NCBI RefSeq assembly: GCF_009017415.1
Contig: NC_092405.1
Coordinates: forward strand, 372,001-436,000
Origin: Aspergillus flavus
Lineage: Eukaryota > Ascomycota > Eurotiomycetes > Eurotiales > Aspergillaceae
Direction of reading: 5' to 3'
Length of the DNA: 64,000 nt
Shown here: positions 20,674 through 32,642 of the stretch, piece by piece
How positions within the stretch are numbered: the first letter of the stretch is position 1
Layout of the letters: the number at the start of each line of letters is the position of its first letter
Position numbers and translations under genes: made by a program
Notes under the pieces: generated by a model
The model's database searches: none
Told to the model about the DNA's origin: nothing
The model's input: only the letters and a program-made list of their open reading frames with translations

Positions 20674-23305
20674 ATGCTGCTCCAAGCCTGGCTATTGTTG
20701 GTGCTATATGCGTCGTTTACCTACAGCAAGGTTTCTCCTGTCAACGAGCGCTGTGTGACGGCAGTGTACACAGCGTGTGGGTATATTCCATTTGCCACAC
20801 CCCCCGAAGTCCCTCGAGGATTTTATGGGTCGCGCTGTCAAAATCCGTGGACAGTTACCTCCATCTATGCTGCTGCCGATGTATTCTGCGATCCATCTGA
20901 GCGAGCGGCAGGTTTCGCTCAGCTCCAATACTCCTGTCAACAGTTCGGCCATGTTAATCTAATACCACGAGACGCTCTGGCCGCCAATCTGACCGAGGAT
21001 GCTATTAATCAAATGAGAACGGTTGACTATGGTGAAATTTCTCGGTCGGAGCCAGTTGATTACCCTGTTCTCCTCTCGCCTTCGTTCTATCATCGTACAT
21101 TCCGAACAATAGTAGGTATCTCGGCAGCAACGTCACGCTCTCGCACTAATACCGCAGCTTGACAGGATACTTGGGAATTTGAGGTCTGGACCCATTCCGC
21201 CTATGGGTAAGACATAATCCGCTTTTCTGAATATCCACTCGTACCTAACTAACGCCCACAGCCTTGCCGGATATCTCTTCTGGGCACTCATTCTCTCGAT
21301 TGGAATCTTCCACCGGTTAATTCAATATCTACTACTATCGAAGCGCATTCGCGTAGATGTCAGCCGATCTGCACTCTCACGTATCCTATATACGCCCTTT
21401 GCCACTGTATATCACTGGATACAGACCTATATCATTACCTCCAGTCCATTGCCATCGGGAGGTCGATATCTACTCTGGTGGACATTTCCCACTCGTGTAG
21501 AAGCAATCATTGTTGTTCTTTTTTGGTTGCTCAGCTCTGTCCTATCCTCTGTGAGCTACCGGATCTTTTCCGACAATATATAGTGCGTTGACCAGAATAT
21601 TCTGTGCGATATCGTACTAACATTTTATGTAGCTGGCCCCAAATCTCCGCCCAACTTATACGCTACGTGGCGGACCGCACCGGCATCCTTTCATTCGCCA
21701 ATATTCCTCTCATATGGCTTTTTGCAGGGCGTAATAATGTCTTCATCTGGGCGACGGGCTGGAGCTTCGCCACGTTCAACCTGTTTCACCGCCATATTGC
21801 CTGGATCGCGACCATCCAGGCGGTGGTTCACACGTTGCTCTATTTGGTTTTGTTTATTCAGAGTAAGTACAATCATCAGTGCCTCACTTCATTCATTGAC
21901 ATGATGTATAGACGGTAATGCGTGGAAGAAGCTTCAGAAGCCGTACCTCCTCTGGGGAACGATAGTAGGTGCATCGTTGTAAAAAGTCACATCACTGAAC
22001 TAATGTAGCATAGGGCACGGTCGCAATGATCCTGGTGTCACCCTTCGCCATCGAATGGTTCCGTCGAAGGACATACGAAACATTCCTCGTGCTACACATC
22101 CTTTTCTCGATCGCAGCGTTGGTCGGTTGCTTCTAGTACGTAATTCTACTTGCCCGTAGCTCCCATAGCTCTTTCTGACAAATGTGTGTGACAGTCATAC
22201 GATCATTTTTGAAGACCATGAGTATTGGATATGGTTATGGCCTGCTGTCGGCTTTTGGGCAGCGGACAGACTGCTACGCATGATCCGACTAGTCTACTAT
22301 AACCTCCATGTACGCACCAATGTTGGAAAAAGCATCCAATACACACAAAGCTCAGCAACCTATGACGAGGCCTCTGATGTCATTCGACTAGAGGTTATCC
22401 CCGGATCTAGTCGACTCCAGCCTACGCCCGGGCAATACTATTATCTTTACCAGCCGTTCCGGTTTACGGGCTGGGAAAACCATCCATTTACTCTGGGGTC
22501 ATGGTCCTACGAGACCGGACTTCCTACATCCCAGATAAAAACGCCCTCACTCGCGAAGGACGATAACACCGTAGATGTGACGCAGGTACCTCTACTCTCC
22601 GACAGCTCGTCTGGCTCACGGACTCCCCAAGAAGATGTACCATCGCTCGATGAGCCGCAGAGGTTGCGACTTGTCTTCTGGATCAGACCCTTCGACGGCT
22701 GGACGCGCCATCTCCGTCAACAATGCGTACAATCGCACGGTCGGACTTTGGATACAACGATACTTTTAGAAGGCCCCTATGGCGAACAGTTCCCCCTGTG
22801 GGAATACGAATCAATCCTATTGATCGCAGGCGGGACAGGAATTGCCGCAGCGGTACCGTACATCCAAGACCATCTCGCCAGATGTAGCAGCACAGATGAA
22901 GCGGAAAGTCCGACCCGCATCCAAAATATCCATCTAGTCTGGACGAGTCGACAGGAGGCGTTCGTCCGAGAAGTCGCCACTCGAGAACTGAGTTCAGCCC
23001 TCGCTCGAGATGATTTCCGGGCTTCATTTTACGTGACCTCAGCCACTGCAGCGAGGGATTCGGACGCATACTCAACGCTACGCGAAGAACTCTCGGGGAA
23101 GGCTATCGAGGTTGGTCATGGGCGACCTGATCTGCAGGCCCTTGTTCTAGGCCACGCTCATGAAGCGCAGCTCAGTGATTGCTCAGCTGCTGTGTTGATG
23201 TGCGGTCCCCCTGCTATGGCTGATGAAGTTAGAACTGCGGTGTACCGAACCATGCGGCAAGGTTATCAAGGGGTCCGGTACATCGAGGAGTCTTTCAGCT
23301 GGTGA
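20674..23305 (+). CDS. ferric reductase, transmembrane flavocytochrome (FRE family)
   Basis: Seven exons (20674-21111, 21166-21206, 21262-21582, 21633-21862, 21912-21964, 22014-22135, 22195-23305) join to 771 residues. A signal peptide (about 1-18) is followed by an extracellular Cys-containing domain, then about seven membrane segments. The haem-ligand histidines are visible in [20 protein letters not shown] and in the pair VLHILFSI / YHTIIF. The cytosolic half has an FAD-binding site (HPFTLGSW), an NADPH-binding loop ([16 protein letters not shown]) and the closing [10 protein letters not shown] with an aromatic C-terminal end (ESFSW), as in FRE and NADPH oxidase relatives. It transfers electrons from NADPH across the plasma membrane to reduce ferric or cupric ions before uptake. 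GATA motifs of the SreA type lie upstream. All introns are phase-consistent, so the gene looks intact. Confidence 0.93.
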
Positions 23306-23577
23306 CGTATTGCTGTTTCGAGCGCATCTCGGGTCAATGTGGCGTACGCCATACATATATCATGGTTCATTTTGTTCTTTTACTGGCGTTGTAGCTGAGA
23401 TATTGCAGTCTAGATATCAATATACGATAGAATTGTAGCGCAGATGATTTTCAGTTATTCTTTGGAGAGATTTATCAAAACGGAAACAAAAAAAAATCAA
23501 ATCCCGTAAATAAATAAAAATAACCAAACGTACATCACTATCTCTTTGGCCTTGACTTCCAATGCAGGAACCGCCGC

Positions 23578-23841
23578 TCAATAGCCGATATGCAAGGGGT
23601 GTTCGTCTAGCTCCCTCACCTCCCCAACCTTTTTCTCCACAACTCCAGATCCGGTAATCCATAATCGACTCCGTGTCAACCCAACGCGCGAGGTTAATTT
23701 TATCCCGTAATACCCAAACCTATAATATCGCTGCACGAACGAACGTTCAATCAATTCAGCCCCCTGAATATGATACAGCACATCAACAGTCCTAAAAAGT
23801 ATTTCCCTCACCCAAGACACCCCAGTGATCGGCAACCTCAT
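23578..23841 (-). CDS. unassigned 87-residue ORF
   Basis: An ATG-to-stop minus-strand frame lying tail-to-tail with the ferric reductase gene. The composition is protein-like, with Arg, Gly and aromatic residues (VQRYYRFGYYGIKLTSRVG) and a charged end (VVEKKVGEVRELDEH). There is no signal peptide, membrane segment or known domain. It may be a small gene, the last exon of a larger one, or a chance frame in the 3' flank. Confidence 0.3.
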   Translation of the reverse strand: MRLPITGVSWVREILFRTVDVLYHIQGAELIERSFVQRYYRFGYYGIKLTSRVGLTRSRLWITGSGVVEKKVGEVRELDEHPLHIGY

Positions 23842-24079
23842 TCTAGTTCAAGGGCAGTGGCTTTTTGAGTAACTTAACTTGCAGGAAATTGGTCGGAGCC
23901 CAGACTACCGACTGTATCTCAAAATTTTGGCGGGATCTTTGTGTGGGGATTCTAGGCCCACATTGTAGTGACTATCCTGATTTATGGCACTTCGGCTTTT
24001 GGGGGGCTGGGTCTGTGGGTTGCTGTTTGGGGATTGAAGTTTCTGATATATCTTTGGATGATTTAGGGCTGTAGCTTGG

Positions 24080-24143
24080 TCACCTGATGAGATTTATTTT
24101 TGAACAATAGCACTGTTTTTCACCCTCAACACCCATCAGGTGA
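24080..24143. repeat. 10-bp inverted repeat with 44-nt spacer
   Basis: tcacctgatg at 24080-24089 is perfectly complementary to catcaggtga at 24134-24143. It could form a stem of ten pairs. No gene around it explains it. Confidence 0.6.
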
Positions 24144-25400
24144 TCTTGGATTGGAATGTAGTATGAGATTCGTAGAAGAGTACAAGTGAGGTCTTTGTTG
24201 CCGGGGTCTAGTCAGACGCACCCTCATACTGCTTGTTTCTACGTAGTGAGCTAGAATAGTATGCAAACATGTTACTACATCTTTCCTTCCTCAATATGTC
24301 TCCATAGCTATGCATTGTATAGGGGCTCCATCAACTATTGTAAGACATATCACATGTCACTTTGGGCACCAGGTTAGCGATTATTCTATTACCCTTTTGA
24401 GCTCTTTCCCTCTATGTCCAATGCAGCTCAGGCGACCATTATCATTCCAAATAGCGATCTCCAATTTTGTTAGTATACAGCTCTAGAATCACAAGCGGTG
24501 TCAAAGTCTGCATTGACCTCAGAAACCTGGTGTGGGCACTGCAACTCTTCCAGCTAATCGGATGAACATCCGATGACAGGTCTGGCATGCCTTCACTGTG
24601 ACCGAAATGGGGTGAGCTCTACTGATCAGATATACGGAGCATATACGCTCCTTTCTACAACGTGTAAAGATAATGCTAGATAAGGTGCAGTTTGGACTTT
24701 AAGCTCTTGTCATAATGCCCTAGGAGGAAGGTGATTGGCGATCGTATTCTAGTCTGATGGCGAGCCAGAGTCCGCAGAGGAAATTGAAGAAGATGAAGCA
24801 AAGTGATCAGGTCTACTAAACGGTGCTATATTAGAAAGAACGGGACCTGAGTATGTTCGCCATAAGGTGTTCGTATCAGAGGGCATCCTGATTGTTCGAT
24901 TGGGTGGGAGCCTAACATGGGCTTAGTATATGCTTAGTTGGTTCTCATATATATATATATGGAGACTGAGTACAGGTGTTCACCAACCCTATCATCCTAT
25001 CTAGACATACTTTGTAAACCTTTTACAGTGATTACTGATTAGGATGATTAGGAAAGATAGACCCGTGACTTGAAGAAGTAATTATAATAATTTGGCGACT
25101 TTGATATCCGAACGAACAAAGATAAGCTTATCCAGATGTGCCAAAGACGATAGTATATCAGATGAAGTGAACTAGGTTTTACAGAAGGATTGAACGTATA
25201 TATCTCCTGACAAATCATTGTATCTAAACTAATTACGGATGCTGTAGTTAGGCTATAGATTTTCTACATCCTAAGCAACAGGATGCGCATCTCGAGTACG
25301 GGTTCAACCAAATTCCGGGCATCAATCGGTCTTTGTACCAACTGTCTACAACTTACAGTATAAGCTAGAAAGTCACACACCTCTCTCTTCGAGAGATGTA

Positions 25401-25414
25401 CAAAAAATAAAATT
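25401..25414 (-). terminator. polymerase III T-tract after the 5S rRNA gene
   Basis: On the minus strand aattttattttttg follows immediately after the 3' end of the 5S RNA. Runs of four and six T are adequate stop signals for RNA polymerase III. Confidence 0.75.
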
Positions 25415-25533
25415 ACATACAACAGGAGGGATTCGCTGGTGGTCACCCACCCAACTACTAACCTCCCGGCGTGTGGCTTAAGTACGGCTGAGCGGACGGG
25501 AAGCCCTGTTCTCCACACCCTATGGTCGTATGT
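25415..25533 (-). rRNA. 5S ribosomal RNA gene
   Basis: Read on the minus strand the 119 nt begin acatacgaccataggg and end ctcctgttgtatgt, matching the 5S rRNA of Aspergillus and other ascomycetes nearly base for base. The two ends pair (acatac / gtatgt) to make helix I, and the internal control region around gccacacgccggga is intact. Directly downstream on the transcribed strand is a T-rich tract (attttattttttg), the usual RNA polymerase III terminator. It is a component of the large ribosomal subunit. Filamentous fungi scatter single 5S genes through the genome rather than keeping them in the rDNA repeat, so an isolated copy is expected. No disruption seen, so it is likely functional. Confidence 0.96.
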
Positions 25534-26906
25534 ACTAGACTATTCCATGAGCAGGTATATATGCTATTAACAAAGTGAGAATAAGTATAAGTCCAGTTTT
25601 ACCAGGTTTACTCAAAGAAACGGAGTCATATCATGGTAAAGTTGAGCTGAGAGTGTTTGATATCCACTATTTGGACCTTGTCAACATCAATTCTCTCTGT
25701 TCGCAGTTCCAAATACCACCTGGCTTTCCTATAATCTATTCTTCTCTGAAACGAAGAAAAATGATTTAGATAAGTCCACTCTAGACGGCAGCTGATAACC
25801 GGCCCTAAGTGATCTGGAAAGTTGGTTCTTCCGGCTACTAATCGGGCCCACAACTCTAGGTAGCGAGAAAAGCTAGCTCTGGATAAGATAGCCAATAATA
25901 CAGAGATCTATAAGGAATGAGGCGCCTTTCCACTTACACAGGAGATTGACTCGCGCTGGTAATCTCAAACACACAGGTATGCGGATATACTATGCCTTAG
26001 CCCTTGAAAGAGGCGTCTTGCTCGAGCCGAGCTGCTCAATCGGGTGTAGGAACTACCGATCAGTGTGACACTGAGACAGCAACACAGCATAATGAGCTGG
26101 CGAGACAACAAGGTTAGCCTGATTGCTATGAATCTGCCGGATCGAAGATCGGCCCCGGAATTCAAGCAAGGCAGTGTCTCAGATCTAGTCGGATCATGAT
26201 TCAGCATATAGCTCCTGGGAAATTCCATATCAATATGATGGGAAAACGGGTACATAGATTTGCGTAACGAAATGCCAACAAACCCTATTGACCCCATAAC
26301 GAAACCACAATAATACTTTGCGAAATTAGCTAGAACGTGACTAAGAACCATGTTCAAGATTAAAGGTATGGTTCGCCCCCAGACTGGGGTCGTAAATGTA
26401 TTACCCTACCGTAACAAAGCTTCAAAAACTCCAGTACAATCAGTCATTTTATTGTTGCAAGAGGGTATCCCTAGATGATTCTTGCGTACCTTTTGTCAGA
26501 TGAAGGTTTTCATCTCTTGGCATGTTCGTGTCTGGGGAAAGTCAACAGCGGTCAAAGTCCAGAACTGATATATCACATTTCACTCCTTAGCGACAGCCAG
26601 CTAGGTTTATAGGCCCCCACTGAGTTCCTGCGGTGTAAGAAGGGACCATCTGGATATTGGCGTCCTGCATATGCAGAGCTAATATTACTTGAGTGGAGGC
26701 TATGGAGCTCCATCCAGCCCCTGGCTCGATCCTAAGCACCAATCAATGCGGGGATCGTCGATAGTCCAGCCAGACCCCTGATGATTATGCAAGGGTTTAC
26801 GAGCGATGGAAATGAGATGGAGCTAACCACACCAACTATGGGATATTCATGATCTTAAATGCTAAAAGCAGAAGAAAGCATATGTCTGGGCCTCGCTCGA
26901 AAAAGT

Positions 26907-26913
26907 TATAAAA
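26907..26913 (+). promoter_or_regulatory. TATA box of the hydrophobin gene
   Basis: A consensus TATAAAA 143 bp upstream of the hydrophobin ATG. The leader between is C/A-rich (cttcatcacaaacacaatca), typical of strongly expressed Aspergillus genes. Confidence 0.6.
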
Positions 26914-27049
26914 GGGACATCGGATCCCTCCCAAATCTTTCTTCATCACAAACACAATCAGCGATTCAAGCAAAGCATCACTCCTTGAGCTTCACTCCTT
27001 TACAATAATTTGCTTCAAAGCATCTAACCAGCCCAACCCAACCATCAAA

Positions 27050-27591
27050 ATGAAGTTCTTCGCTGTCGCTGCTCTCTTCGCCACCGCCGCCATGGCCGCT
27101 CCTGGTTCCGCTCCTGTGCCCGGTGCTGCTGCTGCTGCCGGCAACGGTAACGCCCCGGTTATCAACCAGACCCAGCAGAAGGCCTTCACAGACGCTTGCA
27201 GTGCTAAGGGCAACCACCCCGTCTGCTGCGACCAGATCGACACCTCCAAGACCACAACTGTGAACGAGGGACTTCTCGGTGGCCTCCTCGGTGAGGGCCT
27301 GGGTGGCGTTCTTAACAACCTTGTTGGTGGCGAGCCTGGCGCTTGCAGTGGTAAGTTTTCGACATCTACATTTACATATTAGCAATGACTAACCAGTGAT
27401 ACAGGTCTTGTTTCTGCCCTCAACAAGCAATGCCAGACCAGCATCGGTTGCTGCCAGCAGAACGCCAAGGGCGACAACTACCAGGTAAGCATTGCAGTGT
27501 ATCTTCTCTTGATTAGGATACTAACATGGAGCAGAGCGGCCTCCTCAACCTCAACCTCCAGGCTCCTTGCCTTCTCAGCAATGGTCTGTAA
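27050..27591 (+). CDS. hydrophobin
   Basis: Three exons (27050-27350, 27405-27484, 27535-27591) give 145 residues. A signal peptide (about 1-16, ending TAAMA) precedes a small Ala/Gly/Pro-rich region. Eight cysteines follow in the hydrophobin order single-pair-single-single-pair-single: DACSAKG, VCCDQ, GACSG, KQCQT, GCCQQ and the last in APCLL. The protein should be secreted and assemble into a water-repellent layer on spores or hyphae. The 38-residue loop between the third and fourth Cys is Gly/Leu-rich (GLLGGLLGEGLGGVL). The spacing is nearer class I than class II but does not fit either neatly, as reported for several Aspergillus hydrophobins. A TATAAAA box and C/A-rich leader suggest strong expression. 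Upstream GATA or conidiation-factor sites were not resolved. Confidence 0.9.
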
Positions 27592-28108
27592 TCGCCTCGC
27601 CATTTGGCTACGAAATCCCGCGCAGCATTGGACATAATGTCGCTCTTCTGGTCCTCGCCGCTGGACCAAGATCGTCAGCGTTTTCGCGATTTGTGCACAA
27701 ATGATTTGAGATATATGGCTTGTTTCGCCTATTCTGTACACTCTAGCTGTTTATCTTTGTGGCATGCCTATGCATCCTAGAGTGCCCATTTGTTAATAAT
27801 TGAAATTCAATATCACTGTCATTATTATGAATTGGTTATCCCCTCGTGTGTAGTTCCATTGCAGATGCTTTGATGTAAAGACATCCGTTCATCCTACTGT
27901 GCACTGCTTTATCATTGGAGCATCTCCTATATGAATTTCGAGCAGATACTCATGGTCATATATTCGAACGGTTGCCTCAGGCTGCTCCCGGAACCGCACC
28001 CGAGCTTTCCGCTCGCCAAGCGTGTTCCCCCTTCGGATGCGTTTCCATCCCGCACTTACACTTCCATCCATGAGTGTGTCGTTTCGGCTTATTCAACAAC
28101 CCGGCCCC
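27592..28108. other. intergenic, hydrophobin 3' flank and regulator promoter
   Basis: 517 bases between the hydrophobin stop and the chosen start of the Zn2Cys6 gene. The frame of the latter is open back to 28022, so two earlier ATGs (28022, 28070) are possible starts. No other feature seen. Confidence 0.5.
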
Positions 28109-30842
28109 ATGGATAATTCGACCTCTAGAAAAGCTCCGAGTGCTGCAAAAGACGCCGGTCGTCCGAGCAAGCGGCGCAAAATAGCCGTGGCTTGCGATGA
28201 ATGCCGTGTTCGGAAGATCCGGTGTGACGGCGGACAACCCGGTATGTTTATCTTACGATGAATGCCTTGGAGCGCACCGGAATTGATACCGGATTTCTGA
28301 CCTTGCTCTCCTCGTAGAGTGTGGACCATGCACGAAAAAAGCAGATCCGGGAGTGCAATGTGTTTACACTGGAAAGCAAAAGCTTGCTATGCGAAAGTAA
28401 GCCAAGTCCACACTCGTAGGCGACTTCATCCATCATTTCTGGGTTTTCTGAGTTATGCTTAATTGAAGGCTAACAAGTTTCTGAGGTGAAGCTATATTAA
28501 TACCTTGGAGAGTCGGCTCAAGTTTCTACAGGGTCCGCATCGTACTCCGGCAAAGGCACCAACGAGTGTGGAAAGTGTGGAACCGGAGAGCTCAGACCAA
28601 GTTCAAGTAAGCAAATATCCATATGAATCCCTAAAAATATATGTTCCCAAGCGGGTAAGTATCCATTCGTGGTGATCTGACTATATCAGTAGGCGCCCAC
28701 CCTGTCATATAGCCCGGTGCCATCATTTGGCGCTCCTGTAGCAACTCAGTTCACCCCATCATCGTCAGTTTCGGAGGATCGCCATCGGATAGCAACTTGT
28801 ATCCCCGCGGATGCCAGTGGAGGCGACGATTCCCCGTCGGCTAGTGCTTGTCGAAGCTCTTCCGGAAGAACTGCTGGTTATGTACCCGGACAGGTTCAGA
28901 CACGTCAACGAGCGCACGGTGTGAATGCAATGATGGGTGCGGTCGAAGAAGAACGCCCGACGCAAGGCTTCTTTGGCAGCTCTAGTGCTGCTAGCTTTAT
29001 GCATCAGATCAAGATGGCCGTCGACAGAAGAGTCACCTCACCCCACCGGCGAACATCAGACACCATTCTCGGAGCATCCCATGCCCCAGGTCTCATGAGC
29101 ACGAGATCGGAAAAACCTACTAGCGTTCAGAACTATGTCCTCCCACCGAGAAAGACGGCAGATAGTCTGATGGGAGTTTATTGGTCTTTCGTATTTCCCC
29201 TCTACCCGCTTGTTGATGGTATCCGGTTGCGGGCCGAATATGAGAAGGTCTGGACGGGTGAACCTCTCGAAAGTGACGAATCTATGCTCATGTGTACATT
29301 TAACGTCATCTTTGCCCTAGCCTGCCAGCTAGCTGACTTTATACCCCCTGAGGAGCGCGAGGCATCCGCAGACGCATTCTTTTCACGCGCAAAGGATCTT
29401 CTCCAGTTCAACCTTTGGGACACAGGGTCTGCTGCCCTCATTCAATGTCTGCTTTTGATGGCGCAGTACCTACAAAGCACTGACTCAGCGCACCAGTGTT
29501 GGATTGTTACGGGTCTGGCTATACGAAATGCCCAAAGCTTAGGCTTGCATCTTCCGCAAACTATTGCCCGACTCCCGAGCCCACAGGAGCAGCAGCTAGC
29601 ACGCAAAATATGGCACGGATGTGTGCTGATGGATAGGTATGGCGTGCCTCACTTATTGAATTTGTAATGTCTAACATTGAGTAGAGTCATCTCCATGACA
29701 TTCGGACGACCCGCAATGATATCGAAAGCATCCTGTGAATCAGTACCCTTGCCCGCCACAGTGGATGAGGAATACATTCCGACAGCTTCAGGCGTCGAAG
29801 CCACACAGCCAGCCGATCAGCCATCTGTGATGGCATTCTATGCCAAGTCACTTGAGTTGTACGAAATCATGAACGATATCTTACTGAGCTTATACAAACC
29901 TGTCCCCGAAGAGAATCCAGAGGACATGTATGATTTATATTTCAACAAAGAAAATAATCAGGGTGAGCGAACGATCTTTGAACTTGATCGAGCTCTATCC
30001 AAGTGGAGCCAAAGTCTTCCGTCACATCTACGGGGGTATTCACCAGCTAGCTCTACCGATGTTGTGTTTCACCACCAGAGTGTGGTTCTTAGAGCGAGGT
30101 ACGGTTGCCCCATGTCAACTTTTGTTACCTTAAGTCATATGGTGCAGTGAGAACTAGTGGCTCACTTTCTCATTTCATAGATTTCTGCATGTCCGTATGC
30201 TCCTGTTTCGTCCGATATTATCCAGGTACTGTGCAGCTCGCGATATCACGGTCCCTGATTCTCTCGTTTCACTCGGCGATTCACTTCCCCAACGAATCGC
30301 CTGGCAGTGCTCAGCTATATGCGTCAAGGTAGCTCAAGAAGTAATCGAACTCATTTACGAGAACATCCCAGCGGACGGCTCATCCGGCCCTCTTCCAGCT
30401 TGGTGGTACAACATCCTCTGTGAGTTAAAGAACCGGCCGATGTTCGACTCTCGGCAGAGACTAATGAAGAATAGATGTTTACACAGCTGCCACAGTTTTA
30501 ATAGCAGGCTACCTTTGTCCCGCAGTCCTGGACGAAGTGACCGAAGCGGCAATTACAAGGTCTTGGAACTGTGCTTTGGAAATTCTTAGGAAGTACCAAA
30601 GTTACAGCACATCCGCACGCCGATGTGTAGCGGCTCTAGAAATCCTCTACGAGAGAGTTGTGTCAGAACGGCCCCCATCTCATGAGCCATCCGCCAGTCA
30701 TCAGCAACAAAGTGCGGCGTCTAATGCAATCGATGACATGTCTTTTGGAGAGGGCATGAATGCTATCTTCATGGAAGGCTTTGATTGGCCGGATTTCCAG
30801 GACATGTCATGGTTGAACAGTGTGCCCAGTAACTTACACTAA
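28109..30842 (+). CDS. Zn(II)2Cys6 transcription factor with fungal-specific factor domain
   Basis: Seven exons (28109-28241, 28318-28396, 28492-28606, 28693-29636, 29685-30098, 30181-30419, 30475-30842) give 763 residues. The binuclear zinc cluster is complete: Cys 29, 32, 39, 46, 49 and 59, starting CDECRVRKIRC and preceded by a basic arm (GRPSKRRK). A linker and short coiled-coil follow (NYINTLESRLKFLQ), then a Ser-rich stretch. The fungal-specific transcription factor domain occupies about residues 230-560, with FVFPLYPLVDG, the aromatic-rich middle and the GLAIRNAQSLGLH motif. The C-terminus is acidic and aromatic (FMEGFDWPDFQDMSWL), a likely activation region. I chose the ATG at 28109 because it directly precedes the conserved basic arm; earlier in-frame ATGs exist at 28022 and 28070. 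It converges on a DHA1 transporter 218 bp away. Target genes are unknown. Confidence 0.88.
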
Positions 30843-31060
30843 AGCGTTGGTCTGGATTCTCTATGCTATGTGAAGATAGCCAGTGAACTGTATCAGGAAG
30901 CGTTTCACATTACTCATCTTCCCTACGATGGAAACAGGCTTGCCTTCGAGGCACGCATCCTTATACATCTGTGACGTTCTGCCTTCCGTCTGGGCCTTGC
31001 TAAGGTGAATCAACGCTAGTTCATACATCGTGTTTCCATACAGTTCGTTGAATCCATCCG

Positions 31061-32642
31061 TCATTGACTTCTACGACTGGCAACAATATGCATCGCTACG
31101 ATAGGGCCCAAAGCACACACGCCAATGATTGCGCACATGACGCCCGCAGCCCCACCCAGGTTCAGCGTTTTGAACATGGGAGGGAAATAGAACGGACCGA
31201 TCTAGGATTCGATATTAGCTTCGTGGGTGATATGATATCGCAGGGTCTGAATATGTCTTACAAAACCATAAACGTGGCGGACGAAGTTGACAAACACCCC
31301 AATGTCGGTCGATTGATCCTTGTAGCAATCCACCGCGAACGAAATGAGAATCGTGGTCAGGATCTGATTGCCAAAACTCGCAATAGCCGCACCTACACAG
31401 GGAGTGACATTCCAGGATGTGGCATTGTCCAGTTGGAATCCCCATGTCAAGAGTCCCGCAATGACGGTTGCGAACCCAATATACGAAAGCCATAAGCGAT
31501 CAGCCGGTCGGAAGTAGCCTCGTCTTTGACTGAGAGCTTTCATAAACCAGTCTGACATAGGCCCGCTCACTTGTTCCCCGATAAGACTTCCGATAATAAC
31601 TGCAATATACTGCAGTCCGATCTGCTGAGCGTCGAAATGAAACTTTTGGCCAAAGGCGATGGGCATCTCAACGATGATGGCCGTATTGGCATAGCAAAAG
31701 ACAACACATTGAGCAATCGTAGGAATCAAAATTCGCGGATACCGGTACAGGAAGATCGACTCTATGAACTCGCGAGGTTTTAGAGGGCGTGGATCGATTC
31801 GGCGGGGGATAAACTTGCTCGTGGGACCACCCTTCCCATCGCCAGCATCCCCGGCGACATACATCGTCTCCTCGCCCAGCAGTAGGTAAGCGAGGAACTG
31901 CGCGAAGTTTATCATCACATATATCCAATAAATCCACTCGAAACCAATATGCTTTGCGACGAAACCCATGATAAACGGCCCCGCCGGAGTCCCAAGAGTG
32001 GTCATCAATGTCCACCAACCCAGCTTCTGTGCTCTTTCTTCAGGCTCACAGAGCTCAGTGATGACACCACTTCCAATGCCAATCGGGGGTGAGATGAGTA
32101 TCGCAGTGAGAACCCGTGTCGCCATCTGTGCTCCGTACGTTGTGCACCTGGCTCCACCAATATTGCAGGCCAGACTACCCAGAACGGAGACCAGCGACAC
32201 GTGGTATCGACCGTAAATGCAGGTAATCGGTTTCCAAAGGAACGGTGTGAGCCCCAACACCAGGATCTGTCGTGGCATATATCAGCGTTTCCGGCTCAAA
32301 CTTGTATATGCATGTGGTGGTAATAGGAACACGGACTTGTATCGATGTTAGATAGCTCGCCTCGGGCACTGTCACGCCATACTCTTCAGCCATAGAATCA
32401 AATGCTGGGATAATCCCTGCAGCCATGAAGGTCGCCACCATCGAATGAAAAGCGACCATTAGGATTTGAACATTCTTTTTCCAAATTGGCCAATTACGTG
32501 GATTATCGGGGTGGCTGGACATGTCTTCAGCCTGCTGGGTAGGAACCGCGGGATATACGCCCTCGAGAGGGAGAGACGCTTCCCAACTACTTTTTTCCGC
32601 TTTCCCCACCATTTCATCAGGGTTTGAAGTAATGTGTGACAT
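31061..32642 (-). CDS. DHA1-type MFS transporter
   Basis: Three minus-strand exons (32642-32337, 32266-31262, 31201-31061) give 483 residues. The N-terminus carries the DNPRNWP motif that begins the membrane domain of many fungal DHA1 drug:H+ antiporters and related solute carriers. About twelve hydrophobic segments follow. Seen landmarks are YGRYHVSLVSVLGS after helix 2, GIGSGVITELCEPEERAQKLGWW across helices 4-5, TPAGPFIMGFV in helix 5, and a final IGPFYFPPMFKTLNLGGAAG. It should export or import small molecules at the plasma membrane; the substrate is unknown. The first intron uses gtccgt as donor, less common but frame-keeping. The gene converges on the Zn2Cys6 factor, a pairing often but not always functional. 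Confidence 0.87.

Larger units (their letters stand above)
23306..27049. other. gene-poor 3.7-kb stretch holding a 5S rRNA gene
   Basis: Apart from the 5S rRNA gene, a doubtful ORF at 23578-23841, an inverted repeat at 24080-24143 and the hydrophobin promoter at the right end, I see nothing coding. The DNA is moderately A/T-rich with an (AT)n run near 24949-24960. I found no transposase or reverse-transcriptase-like stretch. Confidence 0.5.

Noticed and set aside
25264..25518. 84-codon minus-strand ORF
   Set aside because: It overlaps the 5S rRNA gene and its 5' half is simply the RNA sequence translated.
26978..27385. Long minus-strand frames opposite the hydrophobin
   Set aside because: Mirror frames of a G/C-periodic coding exon; no domain or promoter.
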